Assembly: GCA_020848195.1 (NCBI GenBank)
Contig: JADLAP010000156.1
Coordinates: forward strand, 1 to 39,482
Source: Phycisphaeraceae bacterium
GTDB lineage: Bacteria > Planctomycetota > Phycisphaerae > Phycisphaerales > Phycisphaeraceae
Direction: 5' to 3'
DNA length: 39,482 nt
Shown here piece by piece: positions 16,700 to 24,966 of the stretch. The notes beneath the pieces were generated by a model. That model was not told the DNA's origin. It was given only the letters and a program-made list of their open reading frames with translations, and did no database searches. Within the stretch, counting starts at the first letter, position 1, and each line of letters opens with the position of its first letter. Both the position numbers and the translations under genes were made by a program.

Positions 16700-17578
16700 A
16701 TGCCGAGACTGGACCTGAGAAAAGCCGTTGCGCAGCGGACGCTGCTCGTGGATGGCGCGATGGGGACGCAGCTTTTTCTGCGGGGGCTGGCGCCGGGGCA
16801 GTGCGGCGAGGCGTGGAACCGCGATCGGCCGGACGACGTGGCGGCGATACATCGCGCGTATCTGCAGGCCGGCTGCGATGCGGTGACGACGAACACCTTC
16901 GGCGGCTCCGCGCCGACACTGGCGCGGCACAACCTCGAAGCGGAAGTCGAAACATTCAACCGTCAAGGCGCTGCCTTGGCGCGGAAGGCGGCCGGCGACG
17001 ACCATTACGTCCTCGGCGATATCGGTCCGTTCGGCGATTTCCTCGAACCGATGGGCACGATGACCGAAGACGAACTGCTGGGTATTTTCACGAGGCAGGC
17101 CAGGGCGCTGCGCGAAGGCGGCGCGGATGCGATCATCATCGAAACCATGACGGATACAGCCGAGGCTGTGGTGGCGTTGCGGGCGGCGAAGGTTGTGGCG
17201 GATTGGCCGGTGATCACGACGTTTGCCTTCGACAAGGGCGCGGGCGAGGGCTATCACACGATGATGGGGCAGGGCGTGGAACACATCGTCAAGACGATGG
17301 TGGAAGCCGGCGCGGACGTGGTGGGGGCCAACTGCGGCACATCGCTGGGATTGCCGGATTACCTGGCACTGGCGAAGCAATTGGTCGCGGCGGCAGGGAA
17401 AACGCCGGTGATTATGCAGCCCAACGCCGGCTCGCCTCAGACGGTGGACGGCAAGGTGGTGTATGCCGCGACAGGGCGGGACATGGCGGAACTGGCGAAG
17501 CAGTTGCGTGCGGCGGGGGTGAAGATGGTGGGGGGCTGCTGCGGGACGACGCCGGAGTTGCTGGGGGCGATGAAGTAA
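16700..17578 (+). CDS. Homocysteine S-methyltransferase family protein (MetH N-terminal-like)
   Basis: 292 residues, a single methyltransferase barrel. LLVDGAMGTQLFLRGL opens it and DAVTTNTFGG gives the second strand. The zinc-binding cysteines are in GANCGTS (about residue 214) and the GGCCGTTP pair (about 282-283), which together hold the homocysteine thiolate. In full MetH the same barrel is followed by folate, cobalamin and activation domains; none is present here. It may use another methyl donor, for instance S-methylmethionine or betaine, or be one subunit of a split MetH. AAGGAG lies about 8 nt before the ATG. It is convergent to the ABC transporter operon. Confidence 0.88.
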   Translation: MPRLDLRKAVAQRTLLVDGAMGTQLFLRGLAPGQCGEAWNRDRPDDVAAIHRAYLQAGCDAVTTNTFGGSAPTLARHNLEAEVETFNRQGAALARKAAGDDHYVLGDIGPFGDFLEPMGTMTEDELLGIFTRQARALREGGADAIIIETMTDTAEAVVALRAAKVVADWPVITTFAFDKGAGEGYHTMMGQGVEHIVKTMVEAGADVVGANCGTSLGLPDYLALAKQLVAAAGKTPVIMQPNAGSPQTVDGKVVYAATGRDMAELAKQLRAAGVKMVGGCCGTTPELLGAMK

Positions 17579-17584
17579 GCAAGG

Positions 17585-17607
17585 CGCGACAAGTCGCGGC
17601 GCTACGT
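17585..17607 (+). repeat. Short palindromic repeat, family CGCGACAAGTC, copy 2
   Basis: Matches 4114-4136 in 22 of 23 bases. In this copy the core CGCGAC-AA-GTCGCG is a perfect palindrome. It lies between the stop codons of the convergent methyltransferase and ABC ATPase genes. Confidence 0.6.
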
Positions 17608-17620
17608 CACATCGACATTG

Positions 17621-18394
17621 TTACACGCGGTGGAAGGCGAAGACGGGTTCGCCGTCGGCGGTGTGCAGCAGTTCCGTCCGAACGCCGAAAACATCTTCGA
17701 TGCGCGCGGGGGTGAGCGTGTCCATCGCGGGGCCTTGGGCGACGACCTGGCCGCGTTTGAGGATCAGCACATCGTCGGCATGACGGGCCGCGGCGCTGAC
17801 GTCGTGCAGCGCGATGCCAACCGCCCGACCGGCGTCCGCGAGCTTGCGGCAGAGCGACAGCACATCCATCGCGTGCGCCAGGTCCAGGCTCGATGTCGGC
17901 TCATCGAGCAGCACGATGTCCGCTTCGGTGGCCAGGCATCGGGCGAGCAGGACGCGTTGACGTTCGCCGCCGGAGAGCTTGGTGACATCGCGGTCCGCCA
18001 GGTCCGTCACGTCGGCTTTGTCCAGCGCGTCGTTGATGATCCGGCGATCCCTGTCCGTGGTCGCGCGCAGCCGGCGTTCGTGGGGATAGCGGCCCATGGC
18101 GACCATTTCCCGCACCGTGAAGGAAAATTGCAGATTGACCTGTTGAAGCACCAGCGCGATGCGCGAGGCACGTTGACGTGGGGCATAGTGGGACAACGGC
18201 TGACCATCGAGCAGCACCCGTCCTTCGGTGGGATGCCACAGGCCGCAGAGCAGGCGGATGGCGGTGCTTTTGCCCGATCCGTTAGGCCCGACCAGCGCGG
18301 TGATCGCGCCCTGGCGCAGGGTGAGACTGACCTCGCGGAGCAGCCAGCGGGAGGCCATGTGGATGCCGGCATGTTCGAGGGCCAGTTGGGTCAC
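17621..18394 (-). CDS. ABC transporter ATP-binding protein (FecE/BtuD type)
   Basis: 257 residues from a GTG start that overlaps the stop of the permease gene by 4 nt. The frame is open far upstream, but there it only shadows the permease. Walker A is GPNGSGKST (about 36-44), the signature is KLSGGERQRVLLAR (about 140-153), Walker B with the catalytic Glu is IVLLDEPTSSLDLAH, and the switch histidine is in GIALHDVSAA. This is the standard ATPase of iron-siderophore, haem and cobalamin importers. Third gene of the importer operon, probably coupled to the permease by the GTGA overlap. Confidence 0.92.
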   Translation of the reverse strand: MTQLALEHAGIHMASRWLLREVSLTLRQGAITALVGPNGSGKSTAIRLLCGLWHPTEGRVLLDGQPLSHYAPRQRASRIALVLQQVNLQFSFTVREMVAMGRYPHERRLRATTDRDRRIINDALDKADVTDLADRDVTKLSGGERQRVLLARCLATEADIVLLDEPTSSLDLAHAMDVLSLCRKLADAGRAVGIALHDVSAAARHADDVLILKRGQVVAQGPAMDTLTPARIEDVFGVRTELLHTADGEPVFAFHRV

Positions 18395-19473
18395 AGCCAG
18401 GCGGCCTCCTTGCGTTGCTGGTAGAGGAGGAAGAGGAAGAGCGGCGCGCCGAGGATGGCGGTGAGGATGCCGAGATGGATTTCCTCGGGCCGGATGACGG
18501 TGCGTGCGAGGAGGTCGGCGAGGATGAGGAACCACGCGCCGGTGAGCGCGGCAGCGGGGGCGAGTCTGCGATGGCCTGGGCCGAGGATCAGGCGGACCAT
18601 GTGCGGCACGACGAGTCCGACGAAGCCGATGACGCCGCCGACAGCGACCGCTCCGCCGGTGAGCAGGGCGGTGGCGAGCAGGGAAAGCTGCACGGTGCGT
18701 TGGGTGTTGACGCCCAGCGACCGCGCGGAGTCTTCGCCTTCGAGCATCAGGTCCAGATCGCGGGCAAGGTAGAGCGTCGCCGCCAGACCGATGAGCAGAC
18801 AGGGCGCGGCGATGGCGACCTGTCGCCAGGAGGACTGGGAGATGCCGCCCATGGTCCAGGTGAGAATCTGCTGAGCGACGTCCCAGCGATGCTTGAGGGC
18901 GAGGGAGATGATGAGGCTCATGCCGGCGCCGAGGAGGAAGTTGAGCGCCACGCCGACAAGGAGGAGCGTAGCCATGCCGCCGCCGCCGCGGAGGGAGACG
19001 ATAAGGATGATCATCAGGGCCAGCAGTGCGCCGAGGAAAGAGAAGAGGGGTGTGTAGATGAGGCTGCGCAGGGCGAGGCCGGAGGCGATGGCGATGGCAG
19101 CGCCGAGAGCGGCTCCCTGGCTGATGCCGATGATGCCCGGAGCCGCCAGTGGGTTGCGGAACAGGCCCTGAAGCTGCACGCCGGCCAGCGCGAGCATGGC
19201 GCCGACCATGGCCGCCACCAGCGCTCGCGGCGTGCGGAGCAGCCAGATGATGTCGCGTGATCCCTGAGGGATGTGCGAACTGTCCATCCATCCGTCGGGC
19301 AGGATTTCGTGCCCCACGATGGTCAGCACGTCGCGGAAGGTCATCGGCGTTTCCGTGCTGCCGATGCGGATCGCCACAAGCAGGGACGCCGCCAGCAGGA
19401 CGACGCCGACGAGCATCATCAGCGTGAAGCGGCATTGCCTCGCCGGCATGTGCGTGGGTGCGGCGTCGGTCAT
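18391..19473 (-). CDS. FecCD/BtuC-family ABC importer permease
   Basis: 360 residues with about 10 hydrophobic segments, the BtuC/FecCD layout. Marks include RTPRALVAAMVGAMLALAGV near residue 80, LFRNPLAAPGIIGISQGAAL (the conserved loop that meets the binding protein) and GFVGLVVPHMVRLILGP near 285, the ATPase-coupling region. It forms a homodimeric inner-membrane channel for siderophores, haem or cobalamin. The start codon overlaps the end of the binding-protein gene by 4 nt. Confidence 0.93.
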   Translation of the reverse strand: MTDAAPTHMPARQCRFTLMMLVGVVLLAASLLVAIRIGSTETPMTFRDVLTIVGHEILPDGWMDSSHIPQGSRDIIWLLRTPRALVAAMVGAMLALAGVQLQGLFRNPLAAPGIIGISQGAALGAAIAIASGLALRSLIYTPLFSFLGALLALMIILIVSLRGGGGMATLLLVGVALNFLLGAGMSLIISLALKHRWDVAQQILTWTMGGISQSSWRQVAIAAPCLLIGLAATLYLARDLDLMLEGEDSARSLGVNTQRTVQLSLLATALLTGGAVAVGGVIGFVGLVVPHMVRLILGPGHRRLAPAAALTGAWFLILADLLARTVIRPEEIHLGILTAILGAPLFLFLLYQQRKEAAWL

Positions 19474-20531
19474 GGCGAGGGTTGTCCTGAAGCAGGGTCG
19501 TCCGCGTCCGCCGGGCCGTACAGTCCGTCAACCATCGTTTCCACCAGGGTGGCCAGGTGCTGCGACGCGGCGGTGTAGACCGGATTGGGGATCACCAGCA
19601 CGCGACGGTGCCGCACCGCCGGCGTGTCCCGCAGCGATTCCATCGCATACAGCTTGGCGCGAACCGCTTCGACGCTGCCGGTCTCCGCGCCGCTGACAAT
19701 CACGTCCGGCCTCCACGCCACGACCTGTTCCGCGCTGATCCGGCCGAACCACTGGATGCCGTGCTCCGCCGCGACGTTGTGCGCCTTGACCGTGTGGACG
19801 ACGTCGTCGAACAGCGTGCCTGCCCCGGCTGTGTATTCGCCGAGGGAAAACGTGACCACACCCGGCGAAGTCGCGTCGGCGGGTATCTTCGCCACCGCCG
19901 CCGCGATGCGGGCTTCCATCCGTTTCACCATCGCATCGGCCTGCGCCGACATGCCCGCCACGCGGCCGATCAGGCGGATGTTGTGCTTGACGTCCTCGAT
20001 CGTGTTGTGGTCGCCGAGGCGGACGATCGGAGCGTGCGTGCCCTGGCGAACCTGTTCCACCACGTCGCCCGTGCTGTAGCTGGCCATGAACACGAGGTCA
20101 GGCCCGGCCGCGACAATCGCCTCCGCGCTGTCCATCGCGCGATCCTTGATCGTTTGTGCTTCCGCCACGCACTTGCTGTAGCGCAGGTCCAGCGCGATGC
20201 GGTGAAAGCCCAGGATTTGATCCTGCGCGCCAAGCCCCAGCAGCACCTCCGTGGCCATCAGCGTCTGGGCGATGATGCGCTTCGGCCTGGCGGGGATTGT
20301 CACTTCGCCGTCAAGGGTGGAGATCGTGAAGGGAAACAGGTCCGCGGGAACCGGAGCCGGCGTCGAGGCTGGCGCGTCGCCGGGCTGCGTCGCGTCGGGG
20401 GCCGGCGTTCGGCTGGGCGTGGCGCGTGGCCACCATTCCGTCAGTCCCACCAGCGCCGTCGCCGCCACCGCCACCAGCAGGGCGAACACCCACCACGTGC
20501 CCCAGTCCGGACTGAAGGGATGCGTCTTCAT
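19470..20531 (-). CDS. Periplasmic substrate-binding protein of the FecB/BtuF type
   Basis: 353 residues. A hydrophobic segment at about 14-32 is followed by a Pro/Ala/Thr linker (about 36-62), so the protein is anchored rather than a classical lipoprotein; no lipobox cysteine is seen. The binding fold follows: PARPKRIIAQTLMATEVLLG, PDLVFMASYSTGD, then WRPDVIVSGAE. This is the class III (helix-backbone) binding-protein pattern. First gene of the three-gene operon. No cobalamin riboswitch or Fur-like box was recognised in the 110 nt upstream, so the ligand (siderophore or cobalamin) remains open; the convergent methionine-synthesis-type gene is only weak circumstantial support for cobalamin. 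Confidence 0.88.
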   Translation of the reverse strand: MKTHPFSPDWGTWWVFALLVAVAATALVGLTEWWPRATPSRTPAPDATQPGDAPASTPAPVPADLFPFTISTLDGEVTIPARPKRIIAQTLMATEVLLGLGAQDQILGFHRIALDLRYSKCVAEAQTIKDRAMDSAEAIVAAGPDLVFMASYSTGDVVEQVRQGTHAPIVRLGDHNTIEDVKHNIRLIGRVAGMSAQADAMVKRMEARIAAAVAKIPADATSPGVVTFSLGEYTAGAGTLFDDVVHTVKAHNVAAEHGIQWFGRISAEQVVAWRPDVIVSGAETGSVEAVRAKLYAMESLRDTPAVRHRRVLVIPNPVYTAASQHLATLVETMVDGLYGPADADDPASGQPSP

Positions 20532-20642
20532 AGAAGGCCACCATCATAGTGGACTGGCTCCACACGCGCCACATGGCTGTTCCGTTCCTTTCGTTGAAGC
20601 GGGATTTGCGGTATGGTCTTGTCGATCAGGAGACTTTGGACC

Positions 20643-20933
20643 ATGACCAGCAGGGTGGATGTGTGGGAGCCGGGGGCCAAGGTGGCGGTGGTGCAGCAAA
20701 TTCCTCATCAGGGGCAGGTCTGGACCTCGCGCGTCGTCGGCGAAGTCGTCCGCTGCGAACAGCGCAAGACCGGCTCGTGGTATGCCCACGCCAAAGATGA
20801 CAAGCTCTGGCTGGACCGCATGACCCTCCGCAAGGACGACGGCGAAATCATCATGTTCAACCTGGATCGGTTCACCCATGTGGAACGGCTTGCCCAGCCG
20901 AAGCCCTCGGAGCCGGCTCCAGCCAAGGAGTAG
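20643..20933 (+). CDS. Small conserved hypothetical protein
   Basis: 96 residues. The ATG has AGGAG at 20628-20632 upstream; a longer frame from 20613 adds ten residues without support. The sequence is soluble, beta-rich and basic: VDVWEPGAKVAVVQQIPHQG, then VVGEVVRCEQRKTGSWYAHAK and LWLDRMTLRKDDGE. It looks like a small RNA- or nucleotide-binding type fold, but no family was recognised. The sugar isomerase gene starts 3 nt after its stop, so both are likely in one operon together with the rhodanese and epimerase. Confidence 0.7.
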   Translation: MTSRVDVWEPGAKVAVVQQIPHQGQVWTSRVVGEVVRCEQRKTGSWYAHAKDDKLWLDRMTLRKDDGEIIMFNLDRFTHVERLAQPKPSEPAPAKE

Positions 20934-20936
20934 TCG

Positions 20937-21815
20937 ATGGCGATCACGGACATGCCTCTGGGCGTGACGGCGGTCATGTTGCCCGAGCTGGATCTGGATG
21001 AACAACTCGCGCTCTGCGCGAAGCTGGGCGTGACGCACTACTGTGCCAGGCCGCGCGTGGTTCCCGAAGCTCAGGTCGGCCAGCCGTGGAGCAACTGGGG
21101 CAACCACAAATTCGACCTGACGCCCAAACGTCTGGCGGCCGAGGCGACGGCGATCCGCGGGAAAATCCTCCACGCAGGCCTCGTTCCCTTCGGCACCGTT
21201 CCCGCGCTATACCTCACGGACGCCGACGATGAACTGATGCTCAACATCAAGGGCTGCGCCGACCTGGGCGCTGGACGCATCCGCGTGGCCATGCCCCTGT
21301 ATCCCTCCGAGCCGTTCGACTACGACGCCGAACTGCGCAAACAGGTGGACGGCTACCGGCGCGTCGTCGGTCTGGCCAAGCCGCTGGGCGTCAAAATCGT
21401 CATCGAAACCCACTGCGGCACGATCGCTTGCTCCCCCGCGCTGGCGATGAACATCTGCCGGCACTTCGATCCGTCGGAACTCGGCGTCATCATGGACATC
21501 GCCAACTACACCATCGAAGGCGGCATCGCGCCGCACCTGGCGGTGTCCGTGCTGGGGCCTTACATCGACCATGTCCACATCGGCGGCGCGCGGTCCACCT
21601 TCGGCGAGTACGACGCACTGGGCTTCCGCAGGCCGGCTTACGTCATGGCTCCCATCACGGAAGTCAACACCCATATTCCATCGTGGATCAAGGCGCTGGC
21701 CCAGTCAGGGCGAAAGGTTCCCCTGGTCATCGAAGACTACACCGCCAACAAGCCCGGCCCGCTTCGACTGTCGGACACCGCCATCGCCTTACGTCGTGTG
21801 CTGGAGGCTCTATGA
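20937..21815 (+). CDS. Sugar phosphate isomerase/epimerase-like TIM-barrel protein
   Basis: 292 residues of the xylose-isomerase-like TIM barrel (PF01261 type). The barrel strands carry family-type residues: VIETHCGTI (Glu), VIMDIANYTIEGG (Asp), YIDHVHIGGAR (His) and PLVIEDYTANK (Glu), the usual positions of the metal ligands. Such proteins isomerise or epimerise sugars or inositols, or have lyase activity; the substrate cannot be read out. The gene overlaps the rhodanese start by 4 nt. Confidence 0.8.
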   Translation: MAITDMPLGVTAVMLPELDLDEQLALCAKLGVTHYCARPRVVPEAQVGQPWSNWGNHKFDLTPKRLAAEATAIRGKILHAGLVPFGTVPALYLTDADDELMLNIKGCADLGAGRIRVAMPLYPSEPFDYDAELRKQVDGYRRVVGLAKPLGVKIVIETHCGTIACSPALAMNICRHFDPSELGVIMDIANYTIEGGIAPHLAVSVLGPYIDHVHIGGARSTFGEYDALGFRRPAYVMAPITEVNTHIPSWIKALAQSGRKVPLVIEDYTANKPGPLRLSDTAIALRRVLEAL

Positions 21816-22192
21816 ACGCGATCAATCTGGACGATCAGGGACTGCCCGTCGGCTACCGGCTCAAGACGGACTGGGAAGTCACCCCACGTCAGGTCAAGGA
21901 CAAACTCGACAAGGGCGAAGACCTCGTGTTTCTGGATTGCCGTACCGCCAAGGAACAGCAGGTGGCCCAGATCGCCGGCACGATGCTGATTCCTCTGGCG
22001 GAACTGGCGTCGAGACTGTTGGAGATCGACGGCTGCCGCAATCGCCCGGTCGTGATCCACTGCCACCACGGCCAGCGCAGCCTCCAGGCCGCCACGATTC
22101 TCCGAAATAGCGGTTTTACCAACGTCAAATCCATGGCGGGCGGCATCGATCTCTGGTCGATCGACATCGACCCCTCCGTGCCCCGCTATTGA
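21812..22192 (+). CDS. Rhodanese-like domain protein
   Basis: 126 residues, a single rhodanese domain. VFLDCRTAKEQQVAQI matches the first conserved region. The active loop is VIHCHHGQRSLQAA, in which the catalytic Cys (about residue 86) is followed by HHGQR as in the CX5 loop of sulfurtransferases. A GGIDLWS segment closes the fold (family: GG-W). It can move a persulfide sulfur to cyanide or a protein acceptor. ATG overlaps the upstream stop codon (ATGA). A longer reading frame upstream is only a shadow of the isomerase gene. Confidence 0.88.
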   Translation: MNAINLDDQGLPVGYRLKTDWEVTPRQVKDKLDKGEDLVFLDCRTAKEQQVAQIAGTMLIPLAELASRLLEIDGCRNRPVVIHCHHGQRSLQAATILRNSGFTNVKSMAGGIDLWSIDIDPSVPRY

Positions 22193-22209
22193 GGATGGAC
22201 CCTCTTCCC

Positions 22210-23211
22210 ATGACCGACTGGACAAGCCTGCACGGCCAAGCGTTTTCCAGCCGCCGCGTGCTGATCACCGGCGGCGCGGGATTCATCGGCTCCCATCTCG
22301 CCGAAGCCCTGATGACCCTCGGCGCTGATGTCGTCGTCCTCGACGACCTCTCCGGCGGCGACATCGCCAATCTCGCCTTTGCCGGCGATTCCTCTCGGAA
22401 ATTCCCCGGCAAACTCCGCTTTCTCGAAGGCTCCATCCTCGACGCGGGCAAGCTTGGCGATGCCGTCGCCGGCTGCGACGTGGTCTTCCATCAGGGAGCC
22501 ATTCCCTCCGTGCCCCGCAGCATCGAGATGCCCGTGGCGTTCCACGACGTCAACACCACCGGCACGCTGCGCGTGCTCGAAGCCTGCCGCGCCGCCAACG
22601 TCCGCCGGATCATGTTCGCCGCCAGCAGCAGCGCCTACGGCGATTCGCCCACGCTGCCCAAAGTCGAAACCATGCCCGGCCTGCCCAAAAGCCCCTACGC
22701 CGCCAACAAGCTCGCCGGCGAACACTATCTCCGCGCCTACGCCAACTGCTACGACCTCGACGCCGTCTCCCTTCGCTACTTCAACATCTTTGGACCACGA
22801 CAGAACGCCAACAGCGTCTACTCCGGCGTCATCGCCATCTTCGCCACCCGCATCCTCAACAACCAGAGCGTCACCGTCAACGGCGACGGCTATTCCCGCG
22901 ATTTCACTTACGTGGACAATGCCGTGCACGCCAATCTGCTGGCCGCCCGGCATCCCGAACGGCTCAACGGCCAGGTCTTCAACGTCGCCTGCGGCATTCG
23001 CGTCACCATCCTCGAACTAGCGCAACAGATCGCCAAAGCGCTGGGCAGGGACGTCCCCATCACCGTCGGCCCCGACCGCGCCGGCGACGTGAAACATTCC
23101 TACGCCGACCTCACCGCCATCGGCGCCGCCCTGGGCTACAAGCCTCTCGTCACGTTTGAGCAAGGCATCCAGCGCACCGTGCAGTGGTACGCCCAGGCCC
23201 ATCGAGGTTGA
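22210..23211 (+). CDS. NAD-dependent epimerase/dehydratase (UDP-sugar 4-epimerase type, extended SDR)
   Basis: 333 residues. The NAD site GGAGFIGSHLAEAL is near residue 22. FAASSSAYGD gives the catalytic Ser, and YAANK the Tyr-x3-Lys pair (about residues 160-164). LRYFNIFGPRQ and RDFTYVDNAVHANLLAA are typical of UDP-GlcNAc/UDP-glucose 4-epimerase relatives such as WbpP. It would supply a nucleotide sugar for surface polysaccharide. ATGs at 22195 and 22210 are both possible starts; GAGG at 22191-22194 is too near to serve the first and is rather far from the second. It follows the rhodanese gene after 17 nt. Confidence 0.9.
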   Translation: MTDWTSLHGQAFSSRRVLITGGAGFIGSHLAEALMTLGADVVVLDDLSGGDIANLAFAGDSSRKFPGKLRFLEGSILDAGKLGDAVAGCDVVFHQGAIPSVPRSIEMPVAFHDVNTTGTLRVLEACRAANVRRIMFAASSSAYGDSPTLPKVETMPGLPKSPYAANKLAGEHYLRAYANCYDLDAVSLRYFNIFGPRQNANSVYSGVIAIFATRILNNQSVTVNGDGYSRDFTYVDNAVHANLLAARHPERLNGQVFNVACGIRVTILELAQQIAKALGRDVPITVGPDRAGDVKHSYADLTAIGAALGYKPLVTFEQGIQRTVQWYAQAHRG

Positions 23212-23229
23212 TCGTTCCCACAACAAAAC

Positions 23230-23260
23230 AAAGCCCGCCGATGCGTCGTACTCGACGCTT
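23230..23260 (+). repeat. TACT-loop hairpin family, copy 1 (outer 3' arm missing)
   Basis: Identical to the first 31 bases of copy 2 at 23296, as part of a 41-bp direct repeat (23220-23260 and 23286-23326). The apical stem GCGTCG-TACT-CGACGC is complete, but the right outer arm is replaced by unrelated bases. It lies just behind the epimerase stop codon. Confidence 0.75.
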
Positions 23261-23295
23261 GGCCACGGTGGCGTCACGACCGACGACAACAAAAC

Positions 23296-23335
23296 AAAGC
23301 CCGCCGATGCGTCGTACTCGACGCTTCGGCGGGGC
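23296..23335 (+). repeat. TACT-loop hairpin family, copy 2, likely terminator
   Basis: A complete long hairpin: outer stem GCCCGCCGA with TCGGCGGGGC, one T-T mismatch, inner stem GCGTCG/CGACGC and loop TACT. Located between the convergent epimerase and TIM-barrel genes, where a terminator is expected. Related copies with compensatory changes lie at 35411-35453 and 35475-35517. Confidence 0.8.
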
Positions 23336-23363
23336 GATTGTCGAACGGATTGTCGTCGCGGAT

Positions 23364-24278
23364 TTACTTGGGATTCGCCACAAACTCGCCGCCGCGGCAG
23401 TTCTGCAGGTACTTCAGGCCATGCACCTGGCCCGTCATTTCCAGGTCCGCGCGGTACACCGGGTCATGCCAGCCTTCGATGTCGATGCAGCCCTTGAACC
23501 CGCCCTGACGGAGGATGGAGATGACATCGGTCCAGTTGGTGTCGCCGAAGCCGGGCGTGCGGTGGTAGACGAACGGCTCGCCGCCGCGGATGCCCTTGGT
23601 ACGGACGACGTCCCACATCACGGTGGCGTCCTTGCCGTGGACGTGGAAAACCTTCTTGACCCACTGGCGAAGCTGGGGCAGCGGATCGATCAGGCTGTAC
23701 ATCTGGTGGCAGGGTTCCCATTCCAGGCCGATGTTGTCCATGGGCACTTCGTTGAACATCATCTCCCAGGCCTTGGGCGCATGGGCGATGTTGAAATTGC
23801 CGACATTCTGCCAGTTGCCGCCCATGTCGCAGTTTTCAAAGGCGATGCGGACGCTCTTGTCCGCGGCCCGCTTGGCCAGCGGCGTGAAGACCTTCTTGAA
23901 CACCGGCATCGAATCGGGAACCGGCTTGCCCGGCACGCAGCCGGCGAAGCCCGCGACGATGTCGCAGCCGAAGTCTTCGCAGGCGTCGATGCACCGCGCG
24001 AAATCCTTGGCCGTCTGCTTGTCGCTTAGCGGGTTGCCGAACATGCCCAGCGAACTGATGACGGGCTTGAGGCCGCTGGCGGTGGTCGGAGCCGCCGCCA
24101 GGGCTTCGGTCACTTCCTTCGCCAGCTTCTTCAGGTTCACTTCCTTGGGAATGTGCTGCCAGAAGGTCAGCGAGTAGCTTTCAAAGCCGTGCTGCACGAC
24201 CTGGTTGAGATACTCCGCGCCGCGGGGCGCCGGCGCCAGCGTGCCGATGCGGATGTCCTGATGATTCGTGTAATCCAT
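23364..24278 (-). CDS. Sugar phosphate isomerase/epimerase, xylose-isomerase-like
   Basis: 304 residues, TIM barrel of the PF01261 type. Family positions include IAFENCDMGGNWQN (Glu ligand), GLEWEPCHQMYSL (Glu and His), HVHGKDATVM (His) and IDIEGWHDPVY (Glu), which fit metal ligands at the strand ends. Members act on sugars or inositol derivatives; the substrate is not defined by sequence. AGGA precedes the ATG at 24278 by about 10 nt; a TTG two codons upstream is less likely. Stands alone, convergent to the epimerase gene. Confidence 0.85.
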   Translation of the reverse strand: MDYTNHQDIRIGTLAPAPRGAEYLNQVVQHGFESYSLTFWQHIPKEVNLKKLAKEVTEALAAAPTTASGLKPVISSLGMFGNPLSDKQTAKDFARCIDACEDFGCDIVAGFAGCVPGKPVPDSMPVFKKVFTPLAKRAADKSVRIAFENCDMGGNWQNVGNFNIAHAPKAWEMMFNEVPMDNIGLEWEPCHQMYSLIDPLPQLRQWVKKVFHVHGKDATVMWDVVRTKGIRGGEPFVYHRTPGFGDTNWTDVISILRQGGFKGCIDIEGWHDPVYRADLEMTGQVHGLKYLQNCRGGEFVANPK

Positions 24279-24401
24279 GGCCAATTGTCCTTGTTGGGTT
24301 GTGTCGATCCGGACGATTGGCGAATCATCATCGTTTTCATTTCGCCGGATGCAAGTCTGACCGCGTCTTTTTCAGGGCCGGGGGCCGGCGCGTCAGTCCC
24401 G

Positions 24402-24554
24402 TCACGCCGTGCCGCGCGGCGAGGATGCCTGCACGTTGGCGGATTCATACCGATTGCGCCATTCCGCTTCGCGGGTGACGCACATGCCCAGATCGTGGAG
24501 CAGGCCGTCCTGAAGGCGATAAATCCAGCCGTGCGCCGCCGGGGGCTGACCGCG
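24402..24554 (-). pseudogene. Displaced 3' fragment of a beta-carbonic anhydrase gene
   Basis: Bases 24451-24554 match 27439-27542 of the intact carbonic anhydrase gene with 5 differences in about 104, including 61 bases without a difference. In the same frame this strand encodes RGQPPAAHGWIYRLQDGLLH and continues to a TGA at 24402. The last residues (after EAEWRNRYES) differ from the intact protein. Upstream of 24554 the frame meets a stop and homology ends. It is thus about the last 50 codons of a second, distinct can-like gene, without the catalytic part. It flanks the metal-efflux island. Confidence 0.8.
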
Positions 24555-24617
24555 TCGTATTGGCGTCGCGGCAAGTCAAAACGACTGGCTGCATGCGATT
24601 ATTCCGGTCGCCGGATG

Positions 24618-24651
24618 TTGTCGCCTATACAATACCCCCCTATGGTATAGT
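24618..24651 (+). promoter_or_regulatory. Promoter with C-tract operator of the metal repressor gene
   Basis: TTGTCG (24618-24623) and TATGGT (24641-24646) with a 17-nt spacer make a reasonable promoter. Overlapping it, 24632-24648 is an ATACC-CCCCTAT-GGTAT inverted repeat with six consecutive C. G/C tracts flanked by AT-rich inverted arms are the known operator style of CsoR/RcnR/FrmR repressors, so autoregulation of the following operon is likely. Confidence 0.65.
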
Positions 24652-24676
24652 GTACGAGGAAGGAGCATGAGGCATC

Positions 24677-24955
24677 ATGGCCCATACGATCCGAGACAAG
24701 CGGAAGCTTCTGCTGAGAGTCCGACGCCTGCGTGGGCAGGTCGACGCTTTGGAGAAGCTGTTGGAAAAGGATGCGGGTTGCTCCAAGGTCTTGAACCTGA
24801 CGGTTGCCTGCCGGGGCGCGATCAACAGCCTGATGGTGGAGATTCTGGAGGGGCACGTTCGTTTCCACGTGGTCAATCCGGACGACAAACCCGGCAATTC
24901 ACGGATGGACGCGGCGGAAGAGTTGATCGACGTGATTCGCAGCTATCTGAAGTAG
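24677..24955 (+). CDS. CsoR/RcnR/FrmR-family metal-sensing repressor
   Basis: 92 residues, all-helical DUF156 protein: RLRGQVDALEKLLEKDAGCS, then RGAINSLMVEILEGHV, ending IDVIRSYLK. Family ligand positions read His3, Cys35, His60 and His64, the combination known for the nickel/cobalt sensor RcnR. The CsoR copper sensor has a second Cys in place of the last. A metal ion would release the repressor from the C-tract operator. GGAG at 24661-24664 is about 12 nt before the ATG. The ATPase gene begins 11 nt after its stop codon. Confidence 0.88.
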   Translation: MAHTIRDKRKLLLRVRRLRGQVDALEKLLEKDAGCSKVLNLTVACRGAINSLMVEILEGHVRFHVVNPDDKPGNSRMDAAEELIDVIRSYLK

Positions 24956-24966
24956 GAGACCAGGAC

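Noticed and set aside
20532-20642. Possible cobalamin riboswitch or Fur box in front of the ABC importer operon
   Set aside because: No B12-box-like sequence or Fur-type palindrome was found in this 110-nt interval.
23220-23326. Two 41-bp direct repeats, considered as a minimal CRISPR
   Set aside because: Only two units, the repeat is itself a truncated and a full hairpin of an intergenic family, and no cas gene is near.
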